Positions 19,267 through 28,157 of a stretch of 64,000 bases of DNA are shown piece by piece. Position 1 is the first letter of the stretch. The number at the start of each line of letters is the position of its first letter. Location: positions 280,134 through 344,133 of the forward strand of contig SEFP01000003.1 in the NCBI GenBank assembly GCA_004144185.1. Direction: 5' to 3'. The stretch comes from Sphingobacteriales bacterium. GTDB taxonomy: Bacteria > Bacteroidota > Bacteroidia > Chitinophagales > Chitinophagaceae. The position numbers were made by a program, and so were the translations under genes. The notes under the pieces are model-generated. The model searched no databases. It had not been told where the DNA came from and was given only the letters and a program-made list of their open reading frames with translations.

Positions 19267-19848
19267 ATGAAAAAGATCGCCTTATGCTGGAGTCTCGCTG
19301 CGGTGGCGCTGTCATCCGGTTGCTCCAAAGACACCCTGACCAGCCTGGCCAATGTCAGCTTTTTTTACACGTATCGAGAAGACCTGCAACTTCCGCCAGA
19401 AGCGACATCCGGAACAGCTACCTCTCAACCCTTACCTGGCGGTCTTACCAGTCTGCCGCTTCCTGCTTTCACTTATACCTTCTCCACCGGGATCGATGAG
19501 ATCGCAGCTGATAACAACACCAGCCGCGAGAAGCTGGTTTCGGTGAAGGTCGATTCGCTGTATATGCAGGCCGTTGCGCCCTCCTCGCAGAACTTTGATT
19601 TTATCGACCGGGTTCAGTTGTATGTAAGTGCAACAGGGGTTCCGGAAGTACTGGTTGGCGAGAAGATCCCCGTTCCCAAAGGACAGAGCACGCTTTACTT
19701 GGATGCCAAAGACGTAGAGCTGAAACCTTATTTCCTGCAGGACTCGATTACGCTGCGGGTACAGGCAACCGTCAACGCCCTACCCGCTCTCGGCACAACC
19801 GTCCGGTTTGGAAACGGATATAAGATCACCGCCAACCCATTGAAATAA
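19267..19848 (+). CDS. hypothetical lipoprotein
   Basis: A 193-residue protein with an SPII signal ending in LSSGC (Cys19), so a lipoprotein. The mature part is Ser/Thr-rich and probably beta-structured (LVSVKVDSLYMQAVAP, VQLYVSATG, LRVQATVNALP), resembling small surface-exposed lipoproteins of Bacteroidota, but no family is recognised. It is divergent from mtaB, with TACCTTTA (one mismatch to the -7 consensus) about 20 nt before the ATG. It is followed by a strong terminator. Confidence 0.75.
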   Translation: MKKIALCWSLAAVALSSGCSKDTLTSLANVSFFYTYREDLQLPPEATSGTATSQPLPGGLTSLPLPAFTYTFSTGIDEIAADNNTSREKLVSVKVDSLYMQAVAPSSQNFDFIDRVQLYVSATGVPEVLVGEKIPVPKGQSTLYLDAKDVELKPYFLQDSITLRVQATVNALPALGTTVRFGNGYKITANPLK

Positions 19849-19870
19849 CCGTTTCGGATTTAATCGTTCT

Positions 19871-19914
19871 AATAAAAAGAAAAACGCCCGGAGTCGGGCG
19901 CTTTTCTTTTTATT
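19871..19914. terminator. bidirectional terminator overlapping the purM stop codon
   Basis: Twenty-base arms (19871-19890 and 19895-19914) pair with one mismatch around a GAGT loop; the G/C core is CGCCCG/CGGGCG with long A and T flanks. The purM stop codon (complement TTA at 19910-19912) lies inside the outer stem. Confidence 0.85.
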
Positions 19915-21088
19915 GGTAGGAAAAGTGTCCGTGAGCACTTTCCACAATTACCTCTTTCGTTTCGCTGGCCTCTACCCGACCGCTGATCTGCGCATCAATA
20001 CCAAACTGACGGGAGATCTCGACGATCCCCGCAGCGGTATCGGCATCGGTATAGATTTCGAGGCGTTGCCCCATGTTGAATACTTGGTACATCTCGCGCC
20101 AGTCGGTACCGGCGGCTTCCTGGATCATCCGGAACAACGGCGGCTCCTGGAGCAGGTTATCTTTCACCACCCGTAGTGGTTTGGGCAGGTAATGCAGGAT
20201 TTTGCTTTGTGCCCCACCGCTGCAATGGATAATGCCGTGAATCTGTTTCCGGAAGCGCTTGAGGACTTCGAGTACCACCGGTGCATAGGTACGGGTTGGC
20301 GACAGCAGCATCCGGCCCACGTCCAGGCCCGTTTCGGTAGCATCGGTCAGGCGGTATCTGCCGTTGTACACTACTTGTTGAGGCAGTGCCGGATCAACGC
20401 TTTCCGGAAAGGCACCGGCGTAATAATGACTCAACATCTCGTGGCGGGCGGAGGTGAGACCGTTGGAGCCGATTCCGCTGTTGTACTGATCTTCGTAGAC
20501 GGCCTGTCCGTACGATGCGAGCGAAACCACGACATCACCGGCTTCTAAAGAATCGGTCGTGACCAGCTCCTCGCGCTTCATCCGGCAGGCCATGGTACCA
20601 TCCACAACAATGGTGCGCACCGCATCGCCCAGATCGGCGGTTTCGCCGCCCATAAATGCAATGTCAATGCCGTAGTCGCGCAGTTTATCAAAATACCGCT
20701 GGGTGCCATTGATGATTTCACTCAAAACCTCGCCTGGAATCAGTCCTTTGTTACGGCCGATGGTACTGGAATAGGTAAACGGACCGGTCGCGCCCACACA
20801 GAGCAGGTCGTCGGTGTTCATCACGATCGCGTCAATGGCAATGCCTTCCCAGACCGATAGATCGCCGGTTTCTTTCCAGTAGAGGTAGGCCAGAATGCCT
20901 TTGGTACCGGCGCCATCAGCGTGCATCAGATTGCAGTAGGTAGAATCACCTCCCCAGACATCGGGATAGATCTTGCAAAAGGCTTTGGGAAACAAACCGT
21001 GGTCGAGTGCGGCAACAGCAGTATGAACCTCTTCTTTTCCGGCAGACACCCCACGAAGGGCGTAACGATTATCGGTAGGAGCTGACAT
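19910..21088 (-). CDS. purM: phosphoribosylformylglycinamidine cyclo-ligase (AIR synthase)
   Basis: ATP-dependent ring closure of FGAM to aminoimidazole ribotide in purine synthesis. The long Bacteroidota form, about 392 residues from the ATG at 21088. Seen are the RYALRGVSAGKE N-terminus, the HADGAGTKG nucleotide/substrate segment, AIVMNTDDLLCVGA, FMGGETADLGD, and a C-terminal IIHCSGGAQSKIL motif. A TACCTTCG promoter box ends 6 nt before this ATG, so the upstream in-frame ATG at 21127 is unlikely to be used. Confidence 0.88.
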   Translation of the reverse strand: MSAPTDNRYALRGVSAGKEEVHTAVAALDHGLFPKAFCKIYPDVWGGDSTYCNLMHADGAGTKGILAYLYWKETGDLSVWEGIAIDAIVMNTDDLLCVGATGPFTYSSTIGRNKGLIPGEVLSEIINGTQRYFDKLRDYGIDIAFMGGETADLGDAVRTIVVDGTMACRMKREELVTTDSLEAGDVVVSLASYGQAVYEDQYNSGIGSNGLTSARHEMLSHYYAGAFPESVDPALPQQVVYNGRYRLTDATETGLDVGRMLLSPTRTYAPVVLEVLKRFRKQIHGIIHCSGGAQSKILHYLPKPLRVVKDNLLQEPPLFRMIQEAAGTDWREMYQVFNMGQRLEIYTDADTAAGIVEISRQFGIDAQISGRVEASETKEVIVESAHGHFSYQ

Positions 21089-21094
21089 GGGCTG

Positions 21095-21102
21095 CGAAGG
21101 TA
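21095..21102 (-). promoter_or_regulatory. purM promoter -7 box
   Basis: TACCTTCG on the minus strand, a common variant of TAnnTTTG, six bases (CAGCCC) before the ATG at 21088. No clear -33 TTG was found. It predicts a leaderless or near-leaderless mRNA and decides the start. Confidence 0.45.
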
Positions 21103-21281
21103 AAGCGTACCGGGTATTAGCATTCACCTGTTACCGGGTGCTATTGAAAAGAAGCATTCCGGAATTTGAGTTGAAGCGGGTTCCGGAACAATCCGCTTCT
21201 GTACACCAACCAACCGGCGCCACTTCAGGTTCCGGTGCTCATTGAAGTCGCTGTAGGCCTGATGTTTTATACCTCTACCGT

Positions 21282-21641
21282 ATGAAAAAGACATTGGTAT
21301 TAGGCGCGTCCGACAATCCGGCGCGCTACAGCTATAAAGCCATTTCGAGTTTGCTGAACCACGGCCATCCGGTCATTGCCGTCGGCAATAAAAACTCGAC
21401 CGTTATGGGACTCCAGATCGGAAACGATCTTCCCCAATCCGGTTCGGTAGATACGGTAACGCTTTACCTCAATCCGGCCAACCAACGCCCCTATTACGAC
21501 GCCATCTTGGCCCTCCGGCCCAAGCGGATTATCTTCAACCCCGGCACCGAAAATCCGGAACTGGAGCAGCTGGCCGAAGATGCCGGCATCGGTACCGTTG
21601 AAGCCTGTACGCTGGTGATGCTGGCCGTCGGACAGTATTAA
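21282..21641 (+). CDS. CoA-binding domain protein
   Basis: A 119-residue stand-alone Rossmann-fold CoA-binding protein (CoA_binding_2 / YccU family). The N-terminus KKTLVLGASDNPARYSYKA carries the nucleotide-binding turn; GHPVIAVG, VDTVTLYLNPA and KRIIFNPGTENPEL follow in the family order. The physiological role of these small proteins is not settled. It is followed after 23 bp by the DUF1345 membrane protein and may be co-transcribed. Confidence 0.85.
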   Translation: MKKTLVLGASDNPARYSYKAISSLLNHGHPVIAVGNKNSTVMGLQIGNDLPQSGSVDTVTLYLNPANQRPYYDAILALRPKRIIFNPGTENPELEQLAEDAGIGTVEACTLVMLAVGQY

Positions 21642-21664
21642 GTTTGCAGTCGCTGCATAACCCA

Positions 21665-22336
21665 ATGGCAACCGATTCGTCCTCCAACAATATAGTCCTG
21701 CGGATGTCGCCGCTTCAGCGGTTCCTGATCAGTCTGCTGACCGGTGCCGGTGCCTGGGCACTGATGAGCCCACTGGAGCTGCATCCGCTTATCAAGGGAT
21801 TGCTGGGCTGGATTGTGTTTTCGGTAGCGTTTCTGCTGATGGACTGGGTGGTGATATTCAAGCGGACGGTTGACCAGATCCGGAAACACGCCCGGCGCGA
21901 CGACGGTAGCAAGGCCTATGTGTTTTTACTGATTCTGCTGGCGTCGGTATCCAGTATGGTAGGTTTGCTGCTGCTGTCTACGCTCGATGAAAGCAAGGGA
22001 CTGGAAGCGGCGGTTGCGGTGGGCGTAATGGTGCTGTCCTGGCTGATGATTCAAACCCAGTTTCTGTTTCATTACGCGCACAACTACTACAATGAAGACG
22101 AGGACGGACACGAGGCGCAGGCCGGTGGATTGAAGTTTCCGGAAGAGGAAATGCCCGATTACCTCGACTTTGCGTACTTCTCGTTTTGCATGGGTTGTTG
22201 TTTTCAGGTATCGGATGTGGCGGTGACGTCTAAAATCATGCGGCGGATGGTGATGGTTCACGGGCTGGTAGCGTTTTTCATCAACACCTTTATCGTGGCG
22301 CTTACAATCAACCAGGTAGCGGGCATCAGTCACTGA
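21665..22336 (+). CDS. DUF1345 membrane protein
   Basis: A 223-residue integral membrane protein of the DUF1345 family, from the ATG at 21665; the frame is open 21 bases earlier only with a TTG. Five or so hydrophobic segments are seen (AFLLMDWVVIF, VFLLILLASVSSMVGLLLL, VAVGVMVLSWLMIQTQFLFHYAHNYY). The conserved features QTQFxxHYAHxYY and FAYFSFCMGCCFQVSDVAVTS are typical of this family. Function unknown. Confidence 0.88.
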   Translation: MATDSSSNNIVLRMSPLQRFLISLLTGAGAWALMSPLELHPLIKGLLGWIVFSVAFLLMDWVVIFKRTVDQIRKHARRDDGSKAYVFLLILLASVSSMVGLLLLSTLDESKGLEAAVAVGVMVLSWLMIQTQFLFHYAHNYYNEDEDGHEAQAGGLKFPEEEMPDYLDFAYFSFCMGCCFQVSDVAVTSKIMRRMVMVHGLVAFFINTFIVALTINQVAGISH

Positions 22337-22377
22337 TAAAGCTACCCATTACAGATCCTTTTGAGGTATCTTTAAGC

Positions 22378-23175
22378 ATGAAGCCGCCGTCTTTTTCACT
22401 TTCCATTCCGGAACCCTGTACGGAGAACTGGGAACAGATGACACTCTGTGAAAAAGGGCGCTTTTGTAACAGCTGCCAGAAAACGATCGTCGATTTTACC
22501 GGCTTTTCGGATGCTGAACTAATGGCGTTCTTTTCCGGAAACAAAACCGAAGCTGTTTGCGGTCGCTTCTACGTCCATCAAATTGAGAACAAGGTCTTTT
22601 CCTATACCGCACCGGTCAATAAGTCCTATCGGACCTTAGCTATGGCTGCTTCTGTAGCTGCGCTAACAGTATTGAGCTTTTCAGCAGATGCACAGGAAAC
22701 GACGCGGGAACTTCCTGTTGTCCCACCAATAGCAGTAGATATTAGTGCGCCATCCTTATTAAAAAGTAAAAGCGATACGGTAGTGATTGAAGGCGTCGTA
22801 AAGGATGAAAGCGGTGAGCTGATTTTATCTGCTAGCGTGCAGGTACTTTCAAACAACCAGGTACTAGGCGGTACTGCAACCGATTTAGACGGGTATTACA
22901 AGATTTCCCCTCTGCAGCTAATGGATGCAGATACCATTAAAATAAAATGTACCTTTTTAGGCTATGAAACTACGGAGACTACCCTTGCAGCATTCGAAGT
23001 TCGTGATACAACTAAGGTGAATTTCACCTTAAAAAGACCGAAGATGGGAAATACAACAAGTCGCGAATTGTTGGGAGGTTGTAGATTCAACCGCTATCCT
23101 AATCTAATTGATAAGAACAACACTGGCAGCAGCACCACTATTTCAGATTCATCTTTGGATAAAATGCCCCGGTAA
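22378..23175 (+). CDS. membrane protein with N-terminal Cys motif and carboxypeptidase-regulatory-like domain
   Basis: A 265-residue protein. The first about 65 residues form a cytoplasmic domain with IPEPC, then GRFCNSCQKTIVDFT and a later Cys (AVCGRFY), a pattern seen at the start of many Bacteroidota proteins of unknown role. A hydrophobic segment follows at about residues 82-105 (TLAMAASVAALTVLSFSADA). The C-terminal half is a CarboxypepD_reg-like (transthyretin-like) domain (VVIEGVVKDESGELILSASV, GTATDLDGYYKIS) ending in a Ser/Thr-rich tail. It may act at the inner membrane. A TATCTTTA box overlaps the start region. Confidence 0.75.
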   Translation: MKPPSFSLSIPEPCTENWEQMTLCEKGRFCNSCQKTIVDFTGFSDAELMAFFSGNKTEAVCGRFYVHQIENKVFSYTAPVNKSYRTLAMAASVAALTVLSFSADAQETTRELPVVPPIAVDISAPSLLKSKSDTVVIEGVVKDESGELILSASVQVLSNNQVLGGTATDLDGYYKISPLQLMDADTIKIKCTFLGYETTETTLAAFEVRDTTKVNFTLKRPKMGNTTSRELLGGCRFNRYPNLIDKNNTGSSTTISDSSLDKMPR

Positions 23176-23230
23176 TTTTTATAAGTTTAGTACAGCTGTT
23201 TTTAACTCGTTTCGGAACAGACTAAGCATG

Positions 23231-23312
23231 GGTCATTCCGACCGTAAGGGAGGACTCTCACGGCATCCGTATCCTGTTACTGTGAGATCTCTCCCTAGCG
23301 GTCGAGATGACC
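23231..23312. repeat. REP-like hairpin, copy 1
   Basis: Arms GGTCATTCCGACCG...GAGGACTCTCAC and GTGAGATCTCTCCC...CGGTCGAGATGACC can pair with a few mismatches to a long stem-loop, an approximately 80-base element. Confidence 0.75.
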
Positions 23313-23362
23313 CGGATGGAGCGAGATTCCGGAAAACGCATTATCTGAGCCACATAGACTGC

Positions 23363-23438
23363 GTCATTCCGACCGTAAGGGAGGAATCTCACGAAAGAAA
23401 AACCAGTAAAATTGAGATCTCTAAAGGTCGAGATGATC
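23363..23438. repeat. REP-like hairpin, copy 2
   Basis: Same family as copy 1: GTCATTCCGACCGTAAGGGAG opposite CTCTAAAGGTCGAGATGATC. The linker to copy 1 includes a TTCCGGAA octamer and is repeated at copies 5 and 6. Confidence 0.7.
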
Positions 23439-23472
23439 CGGATAAAGTACGATTTCGGAACGGACTAAGCAC

Positions 23473-23551
23473 GGTCATTCCGACCGTAAGAGAGGAATCT
23501 CACGAAAGAAGACCCAGAGAATTGGATCTGGGCCTTGCGGTCGAGATGACC
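23473..23551. repeat. REP-like hairpin, copy 3
   Basis: GGTCATTCCGACCG arm opposite GCGGTCGAGATGACC, with a GGATCTGGGCC variant in the 3' arm. Confidence 0.7.
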
Positions 23552-23594
23552 CGGATAGGGGGATTAATAATTTTCCGGAAGTTCACAAAACACA

Positions 23595-23626
23595 GGTCAT
23601 TCCGACTGCAAGGGAGGACTCTCACG
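23595..23626. repeat. REP-like element, copy 4, left arm only
   Basis: GGTCATTCCGACTGCAAGGG followed by AGGACTCTCACG, but the right arm is missing or degenerate. Confidence 0.55.
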
Positions 23627-24218
23627 ATAGCAGAACGCAACTCAGGTATCCAACAACTGGGTTATCCCGGTCGTAAGAGAAAGAGGCCCCGGATCGGCGG
23701 ATGAATGTGCCGGTGGTCCGGCTGGTAGCTGACCGGGCTTCCGGAACAGGCGCGTGCGCACTTCAAGCCAGCCGGACCGCACATCGGGTAGCGGAGGATA
23801 CAGGCTTTGCAATGCGGGATGCATCCTTCGCCAGGTAGAAAGTACCCTCGGTAGCATACTATTCATGCTTCGCCCTTAAAACAGCGCTCTCCGCAGTATC
23901 CGATACGCACTTCGCAGGATAAAATGCACGCTCAGTAGCGCAAGATTCACCATATATCAGGTAGCATAAGGTGAATGAAATGCTACTGAAAGGCGCTTCC
24001 GGCTGGCCGGTTGGAATCACGTCCATACCGGATCCAAACCATACAGCCCATGCCCATTCCGGAATCCGGCCAGGATCCGGGTCCTTACGAGGAGAGACGA
24101 CGAAGCAGCATCTGTACCTGCAAATGAGCAGTAGTCGCCTGCGCAGGTTGCTTCGCTTGCAAGGGCTTCCGGATCACGCCTTTTCCGGAACACACCTCTC
24201 CTGAACCTATGAACGGAG

Positions 24219-24298
24219 TTAGTCCGACCGCAAGGAAGGAATCTCATAGCATCCGTACCCTATTACTGTGAGATCTCTCCCTAGCGGTCGAGATGACC
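24219..24298. repeat. REP-like hairpin, copy 5
   Basis: A variant left arm GTCCGACCGCAAGGAAGG and a right arm GTGAGATCTCTCCC...GGTCGAGATGACC. From base 24249 it begins the duplicated block that matches copy 1 from 23263. Confidence 0.7.
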
Positions 24299-24347
24299 CG
24301 GATGGAGCGAGATTCCGGAAAACGCATTATCTGAGCCACATAGACTG

Positions 24348-24430
24348 CGTCATTCCAACCGCAAGGGAGGAATCTCATAAAAGAAGAACCCTACTAGTGT
24401 GAGATCTGGGCCTTGCGGTCGAGATGACCC
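24348..24430. repeat. REP-like hairpin, copy 6
   Basis: GTCATTCCAACCGCAAGGG opposite GCGGTCGAGATGACCC. With copy 5 and the linker it forms a second edition of the copy 1 - linker - copy 2 block. Confidence 0.7.
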
Positions 24431-24457
24431 GGATCAATCAAGGGCATCATACCTGAA

Positions 24458-25540
24458 TCAGGCGCTTCCCATCCACAAGGCACCACCCACGCTATTGCGC
24501 GAGGCACCGGTAACGGATTGCAGCACGTTTTCTTCTTCGCGCCAGCGCAGCACGCCGATCAAAGCCATCACCAGCGCTTCTTTAAAATCGACGACGGTTT
24601 TTTGAGGAACCACGACTTCAATGCCGGCCGGATGCAGTTTTTCCCGCAGTGTTTCAATCAGGAACGTGTTATGCGCCCCACCGCCGGTTACCAGCAGCTC
24701 ACCGGCTCCGTTACCGGAACGTAACACGGCTTCAGCAACCTGCTCTGCCAGATGCCCGGTAAACGTAGCCAGCAAATCGGCAGTGGATGCACTGGTTGCT
24801 TCCAATACCGGTGCGCCCAGTGCCAAGGCCTCGGCATTACTCAGGCTTTTGGGAACGGGCCTGGAGAAATAAGATCCCTGATTCAAGGCCATCAATACTT
24901 CCGGAATCACCCTTCCGGAACGCGCCAGCTGCCCGGCTTCATCATACGGCAATCCTTCCCGTAACGCCAGCCGGTTCAGCACCGCATTGGCCGGACCAAT
25001 ATCAAAGGCCGCTCGATGGGCACCGCCCAGAATCGTCAGGTTGGCAATGCCGCCCAGGTTCAGCAGGTACGGATAGGTACCAAACAGCAGTTGATCGCCG
25101 ATGGGCACGATCGGAGCACCCTGCCCGCCCAGCGCTACATCCATCGCCCGCAGATCCGAAATCGTCGGCAGTCCGGTCACCGCAGCGATGGATGCACCGC
25201 AGCCGATTTGCGAGGTCGTCTGGGTAGCCGGCTCATGAAATACGGTGTGTCCGTGCGAGGCAATAAAGTGCACTCTATGATGCAGGTCGTGTCGCTCGAT
25301 GAATGCGTTCACCTGCTCGCCCAGATACCGGCCATACCGGGTATGCAGCCGCAGAAATTCCGGAACCGTTAGCTCAGAGGCACGCAGCAGCTCAGCAGCC
25401 CAGTCGGCTGTGTACGGAATGCAATCGGTGGCCACCAGTTCATAACTCCATACGCTTCGCTGTTCGGTGAGCGTTACAAAAGCAAGATCAAGACCATCGA
25501 GCGAAGAGCCCGACATCAGTCCGAGAACATGGTACATCAT
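24458..25540 (-). CDS. anmK: anhydro-N-acetylmuramic acid kinase
   Basis: Phosphorylates and hydrolyses 1,6-anhydro-MurNAc to MurNAc-6-phosphate in cell-wall recycling. The N-terminal ATP-binding turn LMSGSSLDGLD lies at about residues 8-18, with SHGHTVFHEP around 95-104, IGCGASIAAVTG and LLFGTYPYLLNLGGIAN in the middle, and VTGGGAHNTFL near the C-terminus; length 360 is normal. Two in-frame ATG codons at the start (MM) leave a one-codon doubt. It is convergent with the repeat region and 140 bp downstream of sucD. Confidence 0.93.
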   Translation of the reverse strand: MMYHVLGLMSGSSLDGLDLAFVTLTEQRSVWSYELVATDCIPYTADWAAELLRASELTVPEFLRLHTRYGRYLGEQVNAFIERHDLHHRVHFIASHGHTVFHEPATQTTSQIGCGASIAAVTGLPTISDLRAMDVALGGQGAPIVPIGDQLLFGTYPYLLNLGGIANLTILGGAHRAAFDIGPANAVLNRLALREGLPYDEAGQLARSGRVIPEVLMALNQGSYFSRPVPKSLSNAEALALGAPVLEATSASTADLLATFTGHLAEQVAEAVLRSGNGAGELLVTGGGAHNTFLIETLREKLHPAGIEVVVPQKTVVDFKEALVMALIGVLRWREEENVLQSVTGASRNSVGGALWMGSA

Positions 25541-25631
25541 GGGAACCGGCAGATTGTAAGTATGCGTTCAGATACGAGTGGCGCTACCGCGCTTCCGGAA
25601 AAGCAGGCGGCGGGTAGGGCCGGAAACAGAA

Positions 25632-25662
25632 AAGATGCAGTCTGGAGTTCAAACTGCATCTT
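25632..25662 (-). terminator. sucD terminator
   Basis: The minus strand shows a 10-bp stem AAGATGCAGT / ACTGCATCTT with an 11-base loop, followed by TTTTCTGTTT, about 20 bp after the sucD stop. Confidence 0.7.
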
Positions 25663-25681
25663 GGACTAACGTTGTTGAGGC

Positions 25682-26554
25682 TTAGTTTTTTACGACCTGC
25701 GCCAGGGTTTTGCCGATGTCGGCCGGAGAATCCACGACGTGGATGCCACACTCGCGCATGATTTCCATTTTAGCCGCAGCAGTATCTTCTGCACCGCCTA
25801 CGATGGCACCTGCGTGGCCCATCCGGCGACCCGGAGGAGCCGTCTGACCAGCGATAAAGCCTACCACCGGCTTGCGCATATTGTCTTTCAACCAGCGGGC
25901 GGCTTCTGCTTCCATACCACCACCAATTTCACCAATCATGATGATCGCGTCGGTTTCGCTGTCGTTCATGAGCAATTCCACCGCTTCTTTGGTGGTAGTG
26001 CCGATGATCGGATCACCACCAATACCGATAGCCGTTGAAATGCCCAGACCTGCTTTTACCGTCTGGTCGGCCGCTTCGTACGTCAGCGTACCGCTTTTGG
26101 ATACAATGCCGATACGGCCGGGCTTAAATACAAAGCCGGGCATAATGCCAACCTTGGCTTCTCCGGCAGTAATCACCCCCGGACAGTTCGGTCCGATGAG
26201 GCGACAGTCGAAATTATTGATATAGTCGCGGGCAATAACCATATCCTGTACCGGAATGCCTTCGGTGATACAGATAATGACTTTGATTCCTGCCGAAGCA
26301 GCTTCCATAATGGCATCCGCAGCAAATGCAGGCGGCACAAAAATGATCGACACATCTGCGCCAGTCTTGTCAACAGCTTCTTTTACGGTATTAAACACCG
26401 GACGGTCGAGATGTGTACTACCGCCTTTGTTGGGTGTTACACCACCAACAACGTTGGTGCCGTATTCAATCATCTGCGTAGCGTGAAAGGTGCCTTCCGT
26501 ACCGGTAAAGCCCTGCACGAGCACTTTAGATTCTTTGTTGACAAGTACAGCCAT
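25682..26554 (-). CDS. sucD: succinyl-CoA synthetase, alpha subunit
   Basis: TCA-cycle enzyme subunit that binds CoA and carries the phosphohistidine. The ATG at 26554 gives a 290-residue protein starting [21 protein letters not shown], the canonical start; an extra 35 codons upstream in the frame are promoter DNA. Seen are IGPNCPGVI (121-129), [10 protein letters not shown] and the phosphorylated His247 in [10 protein letters not shown]. The beta subunit sucC is not adjacent: it lies at 45145-46362 on the other strand. Confidence 0.95.
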   Translation of the reverse strand: MAVLVNKESKVLVQGFTGTEGTFHATQMIEYGTNVVGGVTPNKGGSTHLDRPVFNTVKEAVDKTGADVSIIFVPPAFAADAIMEAASAGIKVIICITEGIPVQDMVIARDYINNFDCRLIGPNCPGVITAGEAKVGIMPGFVFKPGRIGIVSKSGTLTYEAADQTVKAGLGISTAIGIGGDPIIGTTTKEAVELLMNDSETDAIIMIGEIGGGMEAEAARWLKDNMRKPVVGFIAGQTAPPGRRMGHAGAIVGGAEDTAAAKMEIMRECGIHVVDSPADIGKTLAQVVKN

Positions 26555-27029
26555 GAGAGTTAGAAAGAAAGTTTTAAGGGAAACCGCTTTTTTAAAGCAG
26601 CGCCGCAAAAGTAAGTCAACAGATGGGCTGAAACATCGTTGTCCCATTCTTTTCAGCAACTTCTTACGACAAGCCGTTTTTGAATCTGATGTACTTCGCT
26701 AAAAGCAAACGCATCAACAAAAGACCTTTAAACTTGTTTTAAGGTTGAAAATCAATGCTTTTGAAATGTATATTCTGATCGCATATCTGAACCTTATGGC
26801 ATTGTTTTTGTTAAATCCAAAGCGCTCTCTTAGCGTCATTGCTACTTAGATAGGTCTCTATCCGGAACCGGTTTTTAACGCAACCGATTCCATCCTACAT
26901 ACTACAGATACCTGCATCTTACCTGCCCGCACGCATTTTGTTCGGTGTACGTTCTGCTGCTACCCTAAGAAGGCTCTGACGTCTATCGGGAAGCTGTTTT
27001 TCTGATCTCTTATTAATTTTTTCTTCTGC
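26555..27029. other. divergent intergenic region, 475 bp
   Basis: Holds the sucD promoter (26606-26613) and leader, then about 400 bp of A/T-rich DNA before the glycosyltransferase. I see no gene or clear hairpin in the rest. Confidence 0.5.
26606..26613 (-). promoter_or_regulatory. sucD promoter -7 box
   Basis: TACTTTTG on the minus strand matches TAnnTTTG, 51 nt before the sucD ATG. The -33 element is weak (TTTC about 16 nt upstream). Confidence 0.45.
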
Positions 27030-28157
27030 ATGCAGCTTGTATGTCTTTCACACCTGCGCTGGAATTTTGTATACCAGCGCCCCCAGCATCTACTTTCCCG
27101 GTTTGTTCCGGACTACGACGTTTTTTTCATTGAAGAGTTTATTCATTCGGACGGTCCTACCGATTTCTATGATACGGAAGTATCCAAAGAAGGTGTTACC
27201 ATTCTGGTTCCCCGTCTCAGCCATCATCTTTCCGGCGACGTAAACGACCGGTTGCAAGTACTGATTGACCGGATGCTGTCCGATTTTGGCATCTCGGATT
27301 TCGTAGCCTGGTATTATACCCCTATGGCCTTGCCGTTTACCCGTCAGCTGACGCCGGCTGTAACGGTCTTTGACGCAATGGATGAACTGTCGGCCTTCAA
27401 ATTTGCGCCTTCTGAGCTTAAAGCACTGGAAACGGAAATGATGGAGCGCGCCGATGTGGTCTTCACCGGCGGACAATCGCTGTATGAAGCTAAGAAACAC
27501 CGTCACACCAATATTCATGCGTTTCCGAGCAGTATCGACAAGGCACATTTCGCCCAGGCCCGTACGCCCGGAGACGATCCGGCCGATCAGGCAGCGATCC
27601 CCCACCCGCGTCTTGGTTTTTACGGCGTCGTGGACGAGCGGTTTGATCTGGAACTGTTGCAGGGCATGGCTACCCAGCGTCCGGACTGGCAGTTTGTAAT
27701 CATCGGCCCAGTCGTAAAGATTGATCCGGAAACGCTGCCCAAGGGCTCCAATATCCATTACCTCGGTCCTAAATCGTATCCGGAACTGCCGCTGTATCTC
27801 CGTGGCTGGGACATCGCCTTGGTTGCCTTTGCGCTAAACGAATCCACGAAATTTATCTCGCCGACCAAAACACCCGAATACCTCGCAGGAGGTAAACCGG
27901 TTATTTCCACACCGATCCGCGATGTTGTCTATCCGTACGGGAAAGAAGGACTGGTTGCGATTTCCCAGAATGCTGATGAAGCTATTCAGGATGCCGAGCA
28001 ACTGCTGACAATGGATAAAACCCTCTGGCTGGAGCGCGTGGACACCTTCCTGGAAACCAATTCTTGGGAAGATACCTGGGCAGGTATGAATGCCCTGATT
28101 ACTAAAGCAATCGAAGAAAAAAGCACTGTTATCGCATGTATGACTACCTCATTGTAG
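27030..28157 (+). CDS. glycosyltransferase, GT-B fold
   Basis: A 375-residue GT-B glycosyltransferase related to family 1/4 enzymes. The N-terminus LVCLSHLRWNFVYQRPQHLLSRF is typical of a group of short-chain sugar transferases found next to UDP-galactopyranose mutase. The C-terminal donor domain has LGFYGVVDERFD, FVIIGPVVKIDP, HYLGPKSYPELPLYL and SPTKTPEYLAGGKPVISTPI (sugar-nucleotide binding loop). It overlaps the next gene (glf) by 22 bases, a sign of translational coupling. The product is presumably a galactofuranose- or similar sugar-containing glycan; the exact acceptor cannot be told. Confidence 0.88.
   Translation: MQLVCLSHLRWNFVYQRPQHLLSRFVPDYDVFFIEEFIHSDGPTDFYDTEVSKEGVTILVPRLSHHLSGDVNDRLQVLIDRMLSDFGISDFVAWYYTPMALPFTRQLTPAVTVFDAMDELSAFKFAPSELKALETEMMERADVVFTGGQSLYEAKKHRHTNIHAFPSSIDKAHFAQARTPGDDPADQAAIPHPRLGFYGVVDERFDLELLQGMATQRPDWQFVIIGPVVKIDPETLPKGSNIHYLGPKSYPELPLYLRGWDIALVAFALNESTKFISPTKTPEYLAGGKPVISTPIRDVVYPYGKEGLVAISQNADEAIQDAEQLLTMDKTLWLERVDTFLETNSWEDTWAGMNALITKAIEEKSTVIACMTTSL

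Larger units (their letters stand above)
23176..24457. other. 1.28-kb non-coding region of REP-like repeats
   Basis: No gene could be supported. The region holds at least six hairpin elements of one family (listed separately), a 130-bp direct duplication about 986 bp apart, six TTCCGGAA octamers, and between 23700 and 24200 a series of other short inverted repeats, such as GTAGCAT/ATGCTAC (23961-23967, 23980-23986) and TTCACC/AGGTGAA (23946-23951, 23969-23975). Small open frames here are in repeat DNA and lack coding character. Confidence 0.7.

Noticed and set aside
23642..23866. Small minus-strand frame in the repeat region
   Set aside because: It covers repeat hairpins and shows no coding character.
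23231..24430. CRISPR array
   Set aside because: The elements are long hairpins at irregular distances with unequal linkers, not short direct repeats with unique spacers.
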